Shown: positions 44,843 to 54,384 of the stretch, one piece after another
Numbering within the stretch: position 1 is the first letter of the stretch
How the letters are laid out: every line of letters begins with the position of its first letter
Assembly (NCBI GenBank): GCA_041745295.1
Contig: JBGTJE010000048.1
Span: 1-64,000 of the forward strand
Direction of reading: 5' to 3'
Source of the DNA: JANMEB01 sp041745295
Lineage (GTDB): Bacteria > Planctomycetota > Planctomycetia > Pirellulales > Pirellulaceae
DNA: 64,000 nt
The notes under the pieces: generated by a model
Told to the model about the DNA's origin: nothing
What the model saw: the letters and a program-made list of their open reading frames with translations, nothing else
Database searches by the model: none
Position numbers and translations under genes: made by a program

Positions 44843-47659
44843 ATGGCCTATGTTGTCGATCGCGTAGTCATCTGCGATGCTTTTCGCGCACCAGATCGGC
44901 ATTACCAGCTCTTGTCTGGGAGTCGCTCGAGGCTTGTCGAGTCTCGCCGTCCCTCGATGCGCTTTCTTGCCGCAGCCCGGGATGTCCGAGGCGGAATCGC
45001 CGGTGTTGTCGGGCGCGAAGCGGGCCTTTTTGACGATCTTTCGGCCTCTCCGTCCGAACTGAACGATTTCGTTAATCAACTTCGCGACGAGGTAAGCGCT
45101 TGGCGCGAGGGTGGCTACACAGGCACCGCTTTGGTTACCCGTCGTTTGCTCGAATGGTGGTTTGAACGCAATGAGGAACGAACTGCGTTGGGGCGACGTT
45201 TTTTCTTTTGCCAGCAGGAGGCTATCGAGACCGTCATTTATCTTTACGAAGTTCAACACCGTCGGAAGATGCCCGAAAATGGCGATCTCCTCCGATACGC
45301 TCTGAAACTCGCGACGGGCACCGGCAAGACGGTGGTGATGGCTCTCCTTATAACCTGGTCCACTCTGCATAAACGCAAGGTCAGTGGCTCGTCACTTTCC
45401 TCCAACTTTCTTGTTTTGGTCCCAAACCTCACTGTTCGCGACCGTGTGAGCGGTGTCCCTCGTGGCGATGGCCTTGACGCCGGTGGCGAGCACAACCTCT
45501 TTGACTTCTTTGAAATGGTGCCTCCGGAATACCGCGAAGAGTTTCATCCCAACGTTCTCGTGCGCAACTGGCAAAGCATTCCACTCGAGGCTCGCCGTGA
45601 TGACTGGCTGGGGGAGGATGACGTCCCGCTTGAAGCCGGCCGGTTTGTCCCGCAAGCCGTCCTTCGCGCGATGCAGCGCCGCTCCCGTCAGGATCCAAAC
45701 TCTGTCATTCGCCGCCTGCTTGGTGGCTGGCGCGATCTCCTTGTAATCAATGACGAAGCACACCATGTCTATGGCGAGAAGCGAGGCCGAAAAGGTGAAG
45801 ACGTTGGGTACATTAAGTGGAGCAAGATTCTTGATCGCATCTCCCAAGCAGCGCGAATTAGTCTCGTCGTCGACCTCTCCGCAACACCCTGGTATGGATC
45901 CGGTTCCCCCAAACCAGAAGGCACGCTTTTCGAATGGCTTGTTTGCGACTTCTCTGTATATGACGCTTTCGAATCAGGTTTGGTGAAGGTTGTGCGCCTC
46001 CCAGATCCTGACGCACACGGCAGCATTTTCCTCGATCTTTGGGACCTGGTGAAAGGAGCTCGCTCCAAAGAAGAGTACCTCAGGTCGTGCAAAGGCGCTA
46101 TCGCGAGCATCTATTCCTCCTGGAATAAGGACTATGACGAATGGAAAAGCACGCTCGAGTTTGCTCGAGGCCCGAGCCCTGTCCTTCTTTGCGTCGCCGA
46201 CAACGCCGAACGAGCGAAATGGCTTTTCGAGCACCTTACCAAGGAGTATGAACTCCTTCGCAATCCCGATGTCGACGAGAGAACTCAATGGCTTACCATC
46301 CCAATCGATTCAAAAGTATTCGACGCTGACAAAGGCAACGAAGCCGTATTGCGTGAAATGGTTAATACCGTCGGCTCAAAAAATAAACCCGGCGAGCACG
46401 TCCGCTGTATCGTCAGTGTGAACATGCTCTCGGAAGGATGGGACGTGAAGAGCGTGACCCACATCCTCGGCCTCCGCGCTTTCGGCTCGCCCCTCTTAAC
46501 CGAACAGATCATCGGCCGCGGATTGCGCCGTACGAATTATGACGTCCTCAACCAACCGCTTGCGGAGCGCCCAGAGGGAAGCGAAGAGACTGTCGACGCC
46601 TTCGGCATTCCGTTTGTCGGCTTTCCGGTGGAAAAGCGCAGGCGTCCGCGCACTGGTGAATGGGGCCAAACGCCCTTTTGGATTGAACCAGATCCGAAAA
46701 AGGCAAAATTTTGCATTCGGGTTCCCAACGTTCGCTCTTGGGCAGTCGGTGTTTCAAACTCGCTCGCGAATATGATCCGTGTTGACAACCTTCCCCCGCT
46801 TGAAATCAATCCGAGGCACACTCCCCCCGAGGTACTTGTCCGGCCCGTAGTCGGAGGCCGCCCCGAAGCGGTTATGACCTTGGACGAGGTTCGAAAGGAA
46901 TGGCCCGTTTTGCGCACTTCATTCTTACTCGCTGAAGAGCTGTTCGAATCCACGAGCCCCGGATCCGTGGCGGACCTAGGTATCGGCCCGACATTCGACG
47001 AACTCCTAGACGTCAGCCGTTCCTACCTCGAGTCTAAAGTCATTCCGCTGACGATCGACGGACAAAAAGCCGATCATCGCGATGTCGGCATTTACTTCTG
47101 GCGTCGCCAGGTGCATGACGTCCTCGAGACTCGGATTAGAGGCGCTGGTACATCTGGCGTCGAAACGATTCCAATTCTTGGCTCACCCGAATGGCTTGAA
47201 TCCGCGCAATTGCGGCGCTTTCAATGGACCGGCATTCTCGCCGACGGTAAGCGATGCCACACCAATCGAATCCCTTGCCACACCGACTTGGAAAAACGAT
47301 TCGCCGACTTCCTCGACCGCGCATCTGACGTCCAACGCTACTTTAAGAATGAACGATTCGGCTTTTCGGTGACCTATTACGAGAACAATCGCCCCCGTCA
47401 GTATTTCCCTGACTTCATCATCTTCACACGCGATTCCGCCGGCGCCGAAATCACTTGGCTGGCTGAGACGAAAGGCGAGATCCGACCGAACACTAGGCTC
47501 AAGTCTCAGGCGGCCGTTCAATGGTGCGCCAAAATGAGCCTAACCAAATACGGTCACTGGAATTACTTGTTTGCACAAGAACGTCAATTCGATTCAGCGG
47601 TCGCCGCCGGCATTAAGTCAGTTTCCGACCTTGCGCGGTCATGCGACCCTCACACATGA
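44843..47659 (+). CDS. res: type III restriction endonuclease subunit (Res)
   Basis: 938 residues from the ATG at 44843 with GGAG eight bases upstream (a TTG at 44837 is possible). An SF2 helicase core: ATGTGKTVVMALL (about 157), DEAH-like NDEAHH (about 303), LSATPWYG, then SEGWDVKSVTHILGLR and QIIGRGLRRT. After the helicase, the end carries the PD-(D/E)XK nuclease: YFPDFIIFT and WLAETKGE (about 853-880), in the usual place for type III Res. It needs the Mod protein to recognise DNA and ATP to move. It belongs to the same run as Mod. Confidence 0.85.
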   Translation: MAYVVDRVVICDAFRAPDRHYQLLSGSRSRLVESRRPSMRFLAAARDVRGGIAGVVGREAGLFDDLSASPSELNDFVNQLRDEVSAWREGGYTGTALVTRRLLEWWFERNEERTALGRRFFFCQQEAIETVIYLYEVQHRRKMPENGDLLRYALKLATGTGKTVVMALLITWSTLHKRKVSGSSLSSNFLVLVPNLTVRDRVSGVPRGDGLDAGGEHNLFDFFEMVPPEYREEFHPNVLVRNWQSIPLEARRDDWLGEDDVPLEAGRFVPQAVLRAMQRRSRQDPNSVIRRLLGGWRDLLVINDEAHHVYGEKRGRKGEDVGYIKWSKILDRISQAARISLVVDLSATPWYGSGSPKPEGTLFEWLVCDFSVYDAFESGLVKVVRLPDPDAHGSIFLDLWDLVKGARSKEEYLRSCKGAIASIYSSWNKDYDEWKSTLEFARGPSPVLLCVADNAERAKWLFEHLTKEYELLRNPDVDERTQWLTIPIDSKVFDADKGNEAVLREMVNTVGSKNKPGEHVRCIVSVNMLSEGWDVKSVTHILGLRAFGSPLLTEQIIGRGLRRTNYDVLNQPLAERPEGSEETVDAFGIPFVGFPVEKRRRPRTGEWGQTPFWIEPDPKKAKFCIRVPNVRSWAVGVSNSLANMIRVDNLPPLEINPRHTPPEVLVRPVVGGRPEAVMTLDEVRKEWPVLRTSFLLAEELFESTSPGSVADLGIGPTFDELLDVSRSYLESKVIPLTIDGQKADHRDVGIYFWRRQVHDVLETRIRGAGTSGVETIPILGSPEWLESAQLRRFQWTGILADGKRCHTNRIPCHTDLEKRFADFLDRASDVQRYFKNERFGFSVTYYENNRPRQYFPDFIIFTRDSAGAEITWLAETKGEIRPNTRLKSQAAVQWCAKMSLTKYGHWNYLFAQERQFDSAVAAGIKSVSDLARSCDPHT

Positions 47660-47715
47660 TCTGGAGAATTTAGCCGCGTTCACGACGCTTTTGTATTTAC
47701 CTCGGCGAGTACAAC

Positions 47716-48390
47716 ATGACTATGCTCTCAAACACTTACGAACTTGAACTCGACCTTGTCCTGGCCACAGATAATGAGCTTGCTCAATGGCAAACCACTG
47801 ATCCCACCATTGTCCTCGACGGCGCCGTTGATCCTCTTCGTTTTGCCAGAGCAGCGCCGCGAATTTTGTGGATCCTGCGAGAACCGAACGGTGGCGGTCC
47901 GTGGAGCCTTTGTGAATATCTCCGAGACCCTTCGAAGGGCTACAACCGTTGGAAGATGACCGCTGGTTTGCTCATCCGTGTTTCGCACGGCCTCCTTAAC
48001 GGACTTCCGCCATGGGGTGATTGGGCAAACGATCCAGCGCCAATCACGGATTGTCTTCGCGATGTTGCGGTCATCAACATAAATAAGCGTGGAGGCGGCG
48101 CCCGCGCAGATCTTTCACGTCTGGCCCGTTCCGGCGAAGATTTTGGTCCGTTTATCCTCAAGCAGATTGAGTCATTATCCCCAACTGTCGTTATTATGGC
48201 TGGAACGCGGCCTTTTGTTCCCGAGCGACTTCGCTGCCAGTTGGACGCGACAAATACATCAGGTGCCATTGGCGTGAAACTGAACGAGACCATTTACTTG
48301 AGCACGCATCACACGAACCAACGACGCATCTCCCACCAAGCCTATTACGATCAAATCCGCACCGAGACCCGTCGTTTGTACTTGGATTGA
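47716..48390 (+). CDS. uracil-DNA-glycosylase-superfamily-like protein (tentative)
   Basis: 224 residues. The order of elements recalls UDG superfamily proteins: PRILWILREPNGGGPWSL (strand then a water-activating loop), VAVININKRGGG, IESLSPTVVIMAGT and STHHTNQRRISHQAYYDQI, which sits where UDGs have HPS or HPNxR before a helix. A catalytic residue cannot be assigned with confidence. It follows Res by 56 bases and precedes an HhH-GPD-like gene by 63, on the same strand. If it is a glycosylase, it would remove altered bases, for example from modified phage DNA. This is inference from pattern and place. Confidence 0.5.
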   Translation: MTMLSNTYELELDLVLATDNELAQWQTTDPTIVLDGAVDPLRFARAAPRILWILREPNGGGPWSLCEYLRDPSKGYNRWKMTAGLLIRVSHGLLNGLPPWGDWANDPAPITDCLRDVAVININKRGGGARADLSRLARSGEDFGPFILKQIESLSPTVVIMAGTRPFVPERLRCQLDATNTSGAIGVKLNETIYLSTHHTNQRRISHQAYYDQIRTETRRLYLD

Positions 48391-48453
48391 TATCGCGACT
48401 ATGAGCCGCCTTCCCTGCCGAAAGCGTCTTGCTCGACTAAACGAGAAAGCGCA

Positions 48454-49122
48454 ATGCAAAGCGTTGAACTTCTACCGGAAATTGGGGTCACAAAGAATCA
48501 GTACGATTCCCTAATTCAGGCATGTCGGATCCTTCCACAGCCGCAGGGTGACTATCACCAAGCTGACTTTATTTCAAACCTTTTGCTTACCGTACTTGAT
48601 TACCAACTTCGCAACGCGATCGTTTACAACGCTTGGGACCATTATCGCCAGAATCATTGGATCGCCATTCGATCGTTCCCTGACCTAGAAAGGTTCCTTT
48701 CAGAGTTTACCGACGATCGCGACGGAAATACAAAGGCTGCAATCGCACTTTGGGGTTACAAATACTGGAACCGACTCGAGCAGCTACGAAGACTGGTCCA
48801 TTTCTTCAAGGCCGCAAACGTCGTTGATCAAGAAACCCTAAAAGGATGGGCTGAGAAAAGTGACTTCAATCGAGACTTCGCAGGAAAGGTATCGGGACTT
48901 GGATTGGCGGTATTTCGCTGGCTCCAAATTCGAGTCGGTGTTGAGACAATAAAGCCCGATGTTCACATTAAGCGATTTGTTTCAGGCGTGATTGGGTCCG
49001 TACCGAATGACGAGGCAGTAGTTTGCCTCCTCAACGCAGTTTCTAGGGAAATTGGCCGCAAGGCGCACGAACTCGATTGGTCAATTTGGGAATATCAGCG
49101 TGGAGGAGCCGGCAAAGTCTGA
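48454..49122 (+). CDS. HhH-GPD-superfamily-like DNA glycosylase (tentative)
   Basis: 222 residues, all helical. The key part is FAGKVSGLGLAVFRWLQIR, a hairpin-helix-hairpin-like segment with a G-x-G turn, followed by ETIKPDVHIKRFV. The Asp in KPDVH takes the place of the catalytic Asp of EndoIII/MutY-type glycosylases (VDTHV). The first 120 residues differ from the classical six-helix bundle. It lies after the UDG-like gene, at the end of the type III run. Another fold with the same pattern cannot be excluded. Confidence 0.55.
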   Translation: MQSVELLPEIGVTKNQYDSLIQACRILPQPQGDYHQADFISNLLLTVLDYQLRNAIVYNAWDHYRQNHWIAIRSFPDLERFLSEFTDDRDGNTKAAIALWGYKYWNRLEQLRRLVHFFKAANVVDQETLKGWAEKSDFNRDFAGKVSGLGLAVFRWLQIRVGVETIKPDVHIKRFVSGVIGSVPNDEAVVCLLNAVSREIGRKAHELDWSIWEYQRGGAGKV

Positions 49123-49181
49123 TTGTTATTTAATGATGAAGCGGCCGTCGAACCAACGCTGAGAACGGAGGGCGATCAATC

Positions 49182-49721
49182 ATGGGCAGAAATGACAAAG
49201 ACGCGCACGAGAAAGCCAAGCCGTCACTCCATCTCGTTCGACCAATAGAGCAATCACCGGAAGGACTACGCCTTGCCGCTCACGAATTATTTAGAAGCCT
49301 AAAGGGTCAAATGACGAACCTTTTCAAAATCACACCGCGAAAAGAAAACGAAGTGTGGCTATTTGACGATCCGAGCGTTGGATTGCAGGGCGAGCCATTC
49401 GTTTCCGGCGCGGACGACATTATCGAAGCAATGGCCGACGCTGCTGGTGCAACTGAACGACAAAAGACAGTCGGTATCGGCGTCTATTTCTCCGACAGTC
49501 CGTTTTCAATCAACGGGAAGCTGGCGACATTGCTCGTCCGAGAAGGATTCGAGTCGTTGCCCGAAGCGGTCGTAGCCGGCGCATGCGGCGAACAAGGTGC
49601 GTGGTATCAAGGCGAGGTTAACGGTATGCAAATGCGCGGATGGTTGTGCCCCGCGACGCTGAAGTACTTCCCCGTTCACCCGCCAATGCTGTATGCGTTG
49701 ATGGATACGCCAGTTGGCTAA
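49182..49721 (+). CDS. conserved hypothetical protein (DUF6717-like, from memory)
   Basis: 179 residues. A block ENEVWLFDDPSVGLQGEPFV is typical of a planctomycete/cyanobacterial family that I believe is DUF6717. It continues with GADDIIEAM, VGIGVYFSDSPF and a tail with GWLCPATLKYFP. No enzymatic motif is clear. The ATG follows GGAGGGCGATC. The next gene starts within or just after its end. I give no function, and the family name is from memory. Confidence 0.55.
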   Translation: MGRNDKDAHEKAKPSLHLVRPIEQSPEGLRLAAHELFRSLKGQMTNLFKITPRKENEVWLFDDPSVGLQGEPFVSGADDIIEAMADAAGATERQKTVGIGVYFSDSPFSINGKLATLLVREGFESLPEAVVAGACGEQGAWYQGEVNGMQMRGWLCPATLKYFPVHPPMLYALMDTPVG

Positions 49722-49737
49722 CTATCACGCCACAAGA

Positions 49738-49974
49738 ATGAAAATCTGTTTCGAGCCAGGCTGTTTTTGGGACTACGCGGCCCCCACGCTAAGGGCCGAG
49801 TCGCTCCTGCTCGACGGCTTCATCCATCGGATTCGTGTCTGGTGCCCGCATTGTCTCGATTGGCATCACCATGGACCACGCGATGGCCACCGCGAAGCCC
49901 ATTGCCACGATCCCGATAGTCCATTTCATCGATCGGGATACAACATAGAGATTCCGATGGAACCTCCACAATGA
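49738..49974 (+). CDS. small Cys/His-rich, probably zinc-binding protein
   Basis: 78 residues from the ATG at 49738; a TTG at 49714 would overlap the gene before. Residues WCPHCLDWHHHGPRDGHREA and CHDPDSPFHRSGY form a compact Cys/His set that I recall from small proteins in actinobacteria and phages, with HHHG...GHR...HC. This could bind one zinc ion. Its stop overlaps the start of the EEP gene by four bases. Function unknown. Confidence 0.55.
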   Translation: MKICFEPGCFWDYAAPTLRAESLLLDGFIHRIRVWCPHCLDWHHHGPRDGHREAHCHDPDSPFHRSGYNIEIPMEPPQ

Positions 49975-50831
49975 AATCGCTGCGTCGGATTCTCGACGTG
50001 CTATTGATCGTCGGCATTGTCGCATGCGTCTTGGTCGCGATCCGCATGTGGATGCTCGACGAACGCTACCCAACGGCCCCAACTACTTCGACCCAGAGCT
50101 CACTGCCGATAACAATTATTGCTTGGAATGTTGAAAGTGGCGGAAGTGATCCGGCAACGATCGCGGACGAACTATCAAAGCTTGAGGCCGACATCTACGC
50201 GCTGTCGGAAGTATCTCCGAACGAGTTCGAACGATTCGCCCGCGGCTGGCCGTCGATCCACACAGGAACTGGGCGAGACGATCGTGTGCAGATCATCGTC
50301 AACCCGAATCGCTTTGAACTTTTGCGACGGCTCGAACTGGACGAACTGAACGACGGCCGCCACCGTTCCCCGCTGGTTGCCCACCTGCGCGAAAAACGAA
50401 CCGGAATCGAATTCTTGTTGGTCGCCGTTCATTTGGCGCGGGGCAACGAACAGGTTCGCCTAATGCAGGCCGAAGGGCTAGTGGCCTGGGCGAGGGACCA
50501 GTCGTTGCCGATCGTGGCCATCGGCGATTTCAATTTCGATTTTGATTTCCAGAGTCAAAACGGCAACGAAGCCTTCAAGGCATTCATGCGCGATGGGATC
50601 TTCAAATGGATCAAACCAAAGGACTGGATCGACACCAACTGGGCTGATTTCAACCGTGACGGTAGGGACGACTATCCGGATTCGATGCTCGACTTCGCGT
50701 TCGTCGCTGGCCCAGCCGTGCACTGGCAGGCGTCATGCGAGTCGATCGTTCGGCCGGGCGATTTTCCTGACAATCCAGCCACGAGCGATCACCGACCAAT
50801 TTGCGTGGCCATCCGGTCGTCGGTTCATTAG
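49971..50831 (+). CDS. endonuclease/exonuclease/phosphatase family protein, membrane-anchored
   Basis: 286 residues. A transmembrane or signal segment spans about 7-27 (LDVLLIVGIVACVLVAIRMW). The EEP fold has IIAWNVESGG (Asn), DIYALSEV (Glu), VAVHLARG (His), AIGDFNFD (Asp, Asn), LDFAFV and TSDHRPI (Asp-His at the end), all needed for metal-dependent phosphodiester cleavage. The catalytic domain would lie outside the cytoplasmic membrane. Relatives cut nucleic acids, sphingolipids or phosphoinositides. No partner gene is evident. Its start overlaps the Cys/His gene by four bases, so they are cotranslated. Confidence 0.78.
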   Translation: MKSLRRILDVLLIVGIVACVLVAIRMWMLDERYPTAPTTSTQSSLPITIIAWNVESGGSDPATIADELSKLEADIYALSEVSPNEFERFARGWPSIHTGTGRDDRVQIIVNPNRFELLRRLELDELNDGRHRSPLVAHLREKRTGIEFLLVAVHLARGNEQVRLMQAEGLVAWARDQSLPIVAIGDFNFDFDFQSQNGNEAFKAFMRDGIFKWIKPKDWIDTNWADFNRDGRDDYPDSMLDFAFVAGPAVHWQASCESIVRPGDFPDNPATSDHRPICVAIRSSVH

Positions 50832-51348
50832 GTCGACTTGTTTCGTCCCATGCATCCAAACAGTGAAACAACGTCAATCCATGAGCGCGCGAAACGGATT
50901 TGGCGCCCACTGGGTTGGTTGATTCCCATGGCCCGTTTTGGCTGCGGCAATCGCCAAACTCAAAGTCCAAAAAAAATTTTCGGCGATTCGGCAGACAGCG
51001 TTTCTTGCAAGAAACAGGGGTTTCTTGTCATTCGTCACCGCTCGCTTGTTCTTAGGCGCTTCTTGGCGCTGGCAGCGCGCTGGTAAAATTGCGGGTGCCA
51101 GCGGAAGGTGATTCCGCAGGTTCAATGGCGAGCTGCATCTTTTGCTCGCCCATAGGTCGAGAGCCCAATGCACTGAATGGGTTGATCTCGAACCTTCAAG
51201 AAATGCGACTGCAACGAGTGACCGCGAACGCGGCGTTGGCTAGTCGCCTCAATGTTTTGGTTTCGCCGAAGCCCAGCGTGGGTTTCAGCTATTTTTTTTG
51301 GGGGGCGGGCAGAACTAAACATCGCCTCAGAATTAGATAGGAGCAGTT
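50832..51348. other. 517-base intergenic region with a 14-bp palindrome
   Basis: No gene I can support. TTTCTTGCAAGAAA at 51001-51014 is a perfect palindrome, followed ten bases on by another TTTCTTG. It could be an operator for the gene at 51349 or a decayed repeat. The rest has no recognisable remnant. Confidence 0.4.
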
Positions 51349-51888
51349 TTGAAAGACAAAGAGTCTTTTCGATTGAAGGTTGACGTTAGTTGTTTGGAAC
51401 ATGAGTTCAACGATGATTGGCCCGAGTACCTCGATTTTGAGACCGGTAGAATTCTGCCTGAGGCCGCATGTCCAGAAGAGGAGCGAGGAGTCGGCCGACA
51501 TGATTTCGCCGCGGGAAAGCGATACATTCGAGTGATGGGAATCGACGAGGCGGTTGAAGAAATTGCCGAGAGTATTCGGCAACTGAATCTTGCTATGGCT
51601 GACTATTTTGATTCCGACGAGGATCAATACGATCCCGCTGTGCAGCAGCCTGTAGCTGAGCCCATTGAGAAACTTAAATCGTGCGATCGCGAGCGAGCAA
51701 ACTGGATCGCAGTCGGCAATTGGTTCTATTCGTTGAAATGTCCATTTCCTATCGACTTTGTCATAGGCGAATATGGATTGGTCTATGGGTGTATCGATCC
51801 AGAGATTAACGACGGACGATATTACGACATCGATGAAGACGACATCGATGAAGACGACTTGGACGACGACGAATCCTGGTCGCTCTAG
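51349..51888 (+). CDS. acidic hypothetical protein with Asp/Glu tail
   Basis: 179 residues from a TTG at 51349, with AGGAG in the preceding bases. The first two thirds is a folded-looking acidic region (HEFNDDWPEYLDFETGR, KRYIRVMGIDEAVEEI). The last 20 residues are nearly all Asp and Glu, built on two exact 15-base tandem copies (51826-51855) encoding DIDED. Such tails occur in DNA-mimic and calcium- or histone-like-binding proteins, but no function can be named. The repeat could change length by slippage. A plausible coding region, no family recognised. Confidence 0.6.
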   Translation: MKDKESFRLKVDVSCLEHEFNDDWPEYLDFETGRILPEAACPEEERGVGRHDFAAGKRYIRVMGIDEAVEEIAESIRQLNLAMADYFDSDEDQYDPAVQQPVAEPIEKLKSCDRERANWIAVGNWFYSLKCPFPIDFVIGEYGLVYGCIDPEINDGRYYDIDEDDIDEDDLDDDESWSL

Positions 51889-52091
51889 ACTGGCGATCGC
51901 GACATAAGTCCATAAACGCCGATCTCACACGTCGACGTTACGGTCTGCCACGGGTGCTTTTATTAGTGCCCGTGGTTTTTTGTTGCCAGCCTCCAACGAT
52001 CGCAGTGGCGCAATCGCTCTGGCGTGCCGCGCTCGAACCCGCTTGCTACTTGGGTGTTCGAAAGTTGGGGCGATCGCGTGCGGAACTAACG

Positions 52092-52337
52092 CTACTTCTT
52101 GAGTACACGATCCAACCGCCGACAGAAGTCCGCAAGTCCAATTCCCATCGCGCGGCAGACTTCTCGGAGCTCCAAGACATCCAGCCGCCGCTCGCCGATC
52201 TCGTATTTGCTGACGAGCGATTGAGGCTCGCCAATCTTCTTGGCGACATCCTGCTGTCGGAGCCCAGCCTCCTCCCGAACTTCGCGCAGAAGGTCCTGCA
52301 GTATCTTCTGATTTCGAGAGAAAACGCTCTTATCCAT
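52092..52337 (-). CDS. XRE-family helix-turn-helix regulator
   Basis: 81 residues from the ATG at 52337 (an ATG at 52376 is in frame). The Cro/C1-type HTH is clear: LREVREEAGLRQQDVAKKIG then SLVSKYEIGERRLDVLEL, with a final helix DFCRRL. It is a single-domain repressor of the kind that controls mobile or defence genes. No partner is coupled to it; the convergent/divergent genes are the acidic protein and the GYF/SUMF1 gene. It may bind the operator of one of these. Confidence 0.82.
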   Translation of the reverse strand: MDKSVFSRNQKILQDLLREVREEAGLRQQDVAKKIGEPQSLVSKYEIGERRLDVLELREVCRAMGIGLADFCRRLDRVLKK

Positions 52338-52490
52338 GTCGCCCGCCGTCGTTGATTGACGGGAGCGATCATCCAACCTATCATCGGATATCCCAAAATC
52401 GGATTCGTCCTTTCAATTGAATACCAGTATTCGAGCGAATTGAATGGCCGATTCTCGGGGGCCAAACTTCCACGTTGATCGGTATGAAAA

Positions 52491-54224
52491 ATGGCGAGCG
52501 AGTGGTACTGCAAAAAAGGCGAAAACCAACTTGGACCGCTGACGTCGGATGAACTTCGAGCATTGATATCGAGCGGGCGGGCTGGCCCTGACGATTTGAT
52601 TCGCAAAGGAACCGAGGGGGCTTGGGTGCCAGCTCGCAGGCTGACCGGCGTTAAGTTCCCCGCCAAAGTTGATCCAACCGCACGCGATTCAGAACGGTTG
52701 TTCACAGCCGCGAATTCCAACGGTGCCAAGAACCCCGTCAGTGAAATGGGGAAATCTCAAATTCCATTTGCGCTAAGTCCCTCCGAGGCCAAGCCTACGG
52801 TTGGCGGCACGTCGGCAGGGGGCCCCCCTCCGTTCATAAACAATCCAGAATCAGGCGCTCGGTCGAGACGTCGGCGATTGGTGCCTAGTAGCGGAATAAG
52901 AATATGGGTTATCAGCATTGCGGGAGCCATACTTGCCTTGGGCGTTGGCGCGAGGATCGTCTCGCGGTTACCCAAAGGCGAACCAATTTCTCTCGAATTG
53001 TCAGCAGCAAATGCTGCGGCTCGGGTAAACACCGAGGCTAAAGGTGCGTCGCCAACTTTGCTGACGGCACCGTTTTCCGCGAAAGCGGCTTCGGCGGCGC
53101 AATCGGATTGGGCGACGTATCTCGGAACAGAAGTGACGACGACGAATTCCATCGGAATGAAGATGGTGCTGATCCCACCCGGTATCTTTCAGATGGGCAA
53201 AGACGAATTGCGAGACATACGCTGGCAAGATTGCGGAAAGTTGCACCAGGTAACCATCAGCAAACCGTATTTCGTGAGTGAGACCGAAATCACTCAACAA
53301 CAATGGACATCAATTATGAATTCCCAACCTTGGGAGGGAGAAGAATCAGTCGCCAAGGGTGATGACTTCCCGGCAATAAACATGAGCTGGAACGCTGCTA
53401 ATGAATTCTGCGCCAAACTGAGCAAGCGCGAAGGGAGGATTTATCGAATCCCAACAGAAGCTGAATGGGAGTATGCTTGTCGAGGGGGCACCAAGGGTGA
53501 ATATTCGATCGAAGGGATATCGTCGTTCCGACCTAGCGAACTGAACGACTATGCGTGGATTTCGCAAGAGTACGACGATGAACTGCTGGCGAAAAAGGTC
53601 GCAACAAAGAAGCCCAATCCATTTGGCTTGTACGACATGCACGGCAACGTGTGTGAATGGTGTTGGGATTGGATTGACGACTTCAGCACAAGTCCTGAGC
53701 GTGATCCCACTGGCCCACAGTCCGGCCGTTGTAAGGTCTTACGCGGGGGCACAATCAGAAATTCGTTTCTTGAATGCCGTTCCGGAAATCGGCAATGGAT
53801 GCCCCCGTCATGGGATAGTCCCGACACAGGTTTTCGGATCGCTCTAAGTATTGATGGTCAATCCGCGAACGAAGTTGATGGGCAATGGACCGAGGCAATA
53901 CCATTGCCACCTAACCCTAGGACGAGCGAAGTTAATTCAGCTGAAACATTCGAACATGTGCTAAGAACGGACAAAAAATTCGGTTCACTAAATTCACAGT
54001 TATTTGAAAAATTTGGCGCGACGATGGACGGCGACAAATTGGCACACCAAATTGCAACGCTTAATGGGCTGGCAAACACGGCCGGCCTATCGGCTGAGTA
54101 CGTGCAAGAACAGCTAGATCACACGATCGATCGACTCAAGTCCCAGGGGTCAAACGAGTCATTTGCGATTGATATTGTGTCGTCTAGTATTGCTTTTCGG
54201 ATCGCATATACGCAAAGAAAATAG
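52491..54224 (+). CDS. membrane protein with GYF_2 and SUMF1/FGE-sulfatase-like domains
   Basis: 577 residues. Residues 4-50 are a GYF_2-type domain (WYCKKGENQLGPLTSDEL, then DLIRKGTEGAWVPA). A linker and a transmembrane segment (about 136-157) follow, then a SUMF1/FGE-sulfatase-like domain from about 219 to 453: MVLIPPGIFQMG, ETEITQQQW, RIPTEAEWEYACRGG, LYDMHGNVCEWCWDW, VLRGGT and DTGFRIAL. This domain combination is frequent in planctomycetes, usually with unknown substrate, and the cysteine pair of true formylglycine-generating enzymes is not recognisable. The C-terminal 120 residues are helical. Topology puts the GYF part inside and the SUMF1 part outside. Confidence 0.8.
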   Translation: MASEWYCKKGENQLGPLTSDELRALISSGRAGPDDLIRKGTEGAWVPARRLTGVKFPAKVDPTARDSERLFTAANSNGAKNPVSEMGKSQIPFALSPSEAKPTVGGTSAGGPPPFINNPESGARSRRRRLVPSSGIRIWVISIAGAILALGVGARIVSRLPKGEPISLELSAANAAARVNTEAKGASPTLLTAPFSAKAASAAQSDWATYLGTEVTTTNSIGMKMVLIPPGIFQMGKDELRDIRWQDCGKLHQVTISKPYFVSETEITQQQWTSIMNSQPWEGEESVAKGDDFPAINMSWNAANEFCAKLSKREGRIYRIPTEAEWEYACRGGTKGEYSIEGISSFRPSELNDYAWISQEYDDELLAKKVATKKPNPFGLYDMHGNVCEWCWDWIDDFSTSPERDPTGPQSGRCKVLRGGTIRNSFLECRSGNRQWMPPSWDSPDTGFRIALSIDGQSANEVDGQWTEAIPLPPNPRTSEVNSAETFEHVLRTDKKFGSLNSQLFEKFGATMDGDKLAHQIATLNGLANTAGLSAEYVQEQLDHTIDRLKSQGSNESFAIDIVSSSIAFRIAYTQRK

Positions 54225-54323
54225 TGGGTGATTGTGAGGTGCACTAGTCGCAAAATTATCAGACTACAAAGCGGCTGGGGACGACCGTGTCCGGCGAGAC
54301 ATTCCTATGTCTTGACGGATAGC

Positions 54324-54359
54324 AAAAAAAAAACCGCCCCCGGCTGGTGCCGGGAGCGG
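54324..54359 (-). terminator. intrinsic terminator of the Ubl operon
   Basis: On the minus strand a GC-rich stem (CCGC-x-CCCGGC paired with GCCGGG-x-GCGG, loop of four) is followed by ten T residues (plus-strand A run 54324-54333). It starts 26 bases after the stop of the last gene (54385), and no other gene intervenes. Confidence 0.85.
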
Positions 54360-54384
54360 GTCGCCGCGAACAGTTGATCCAGGG

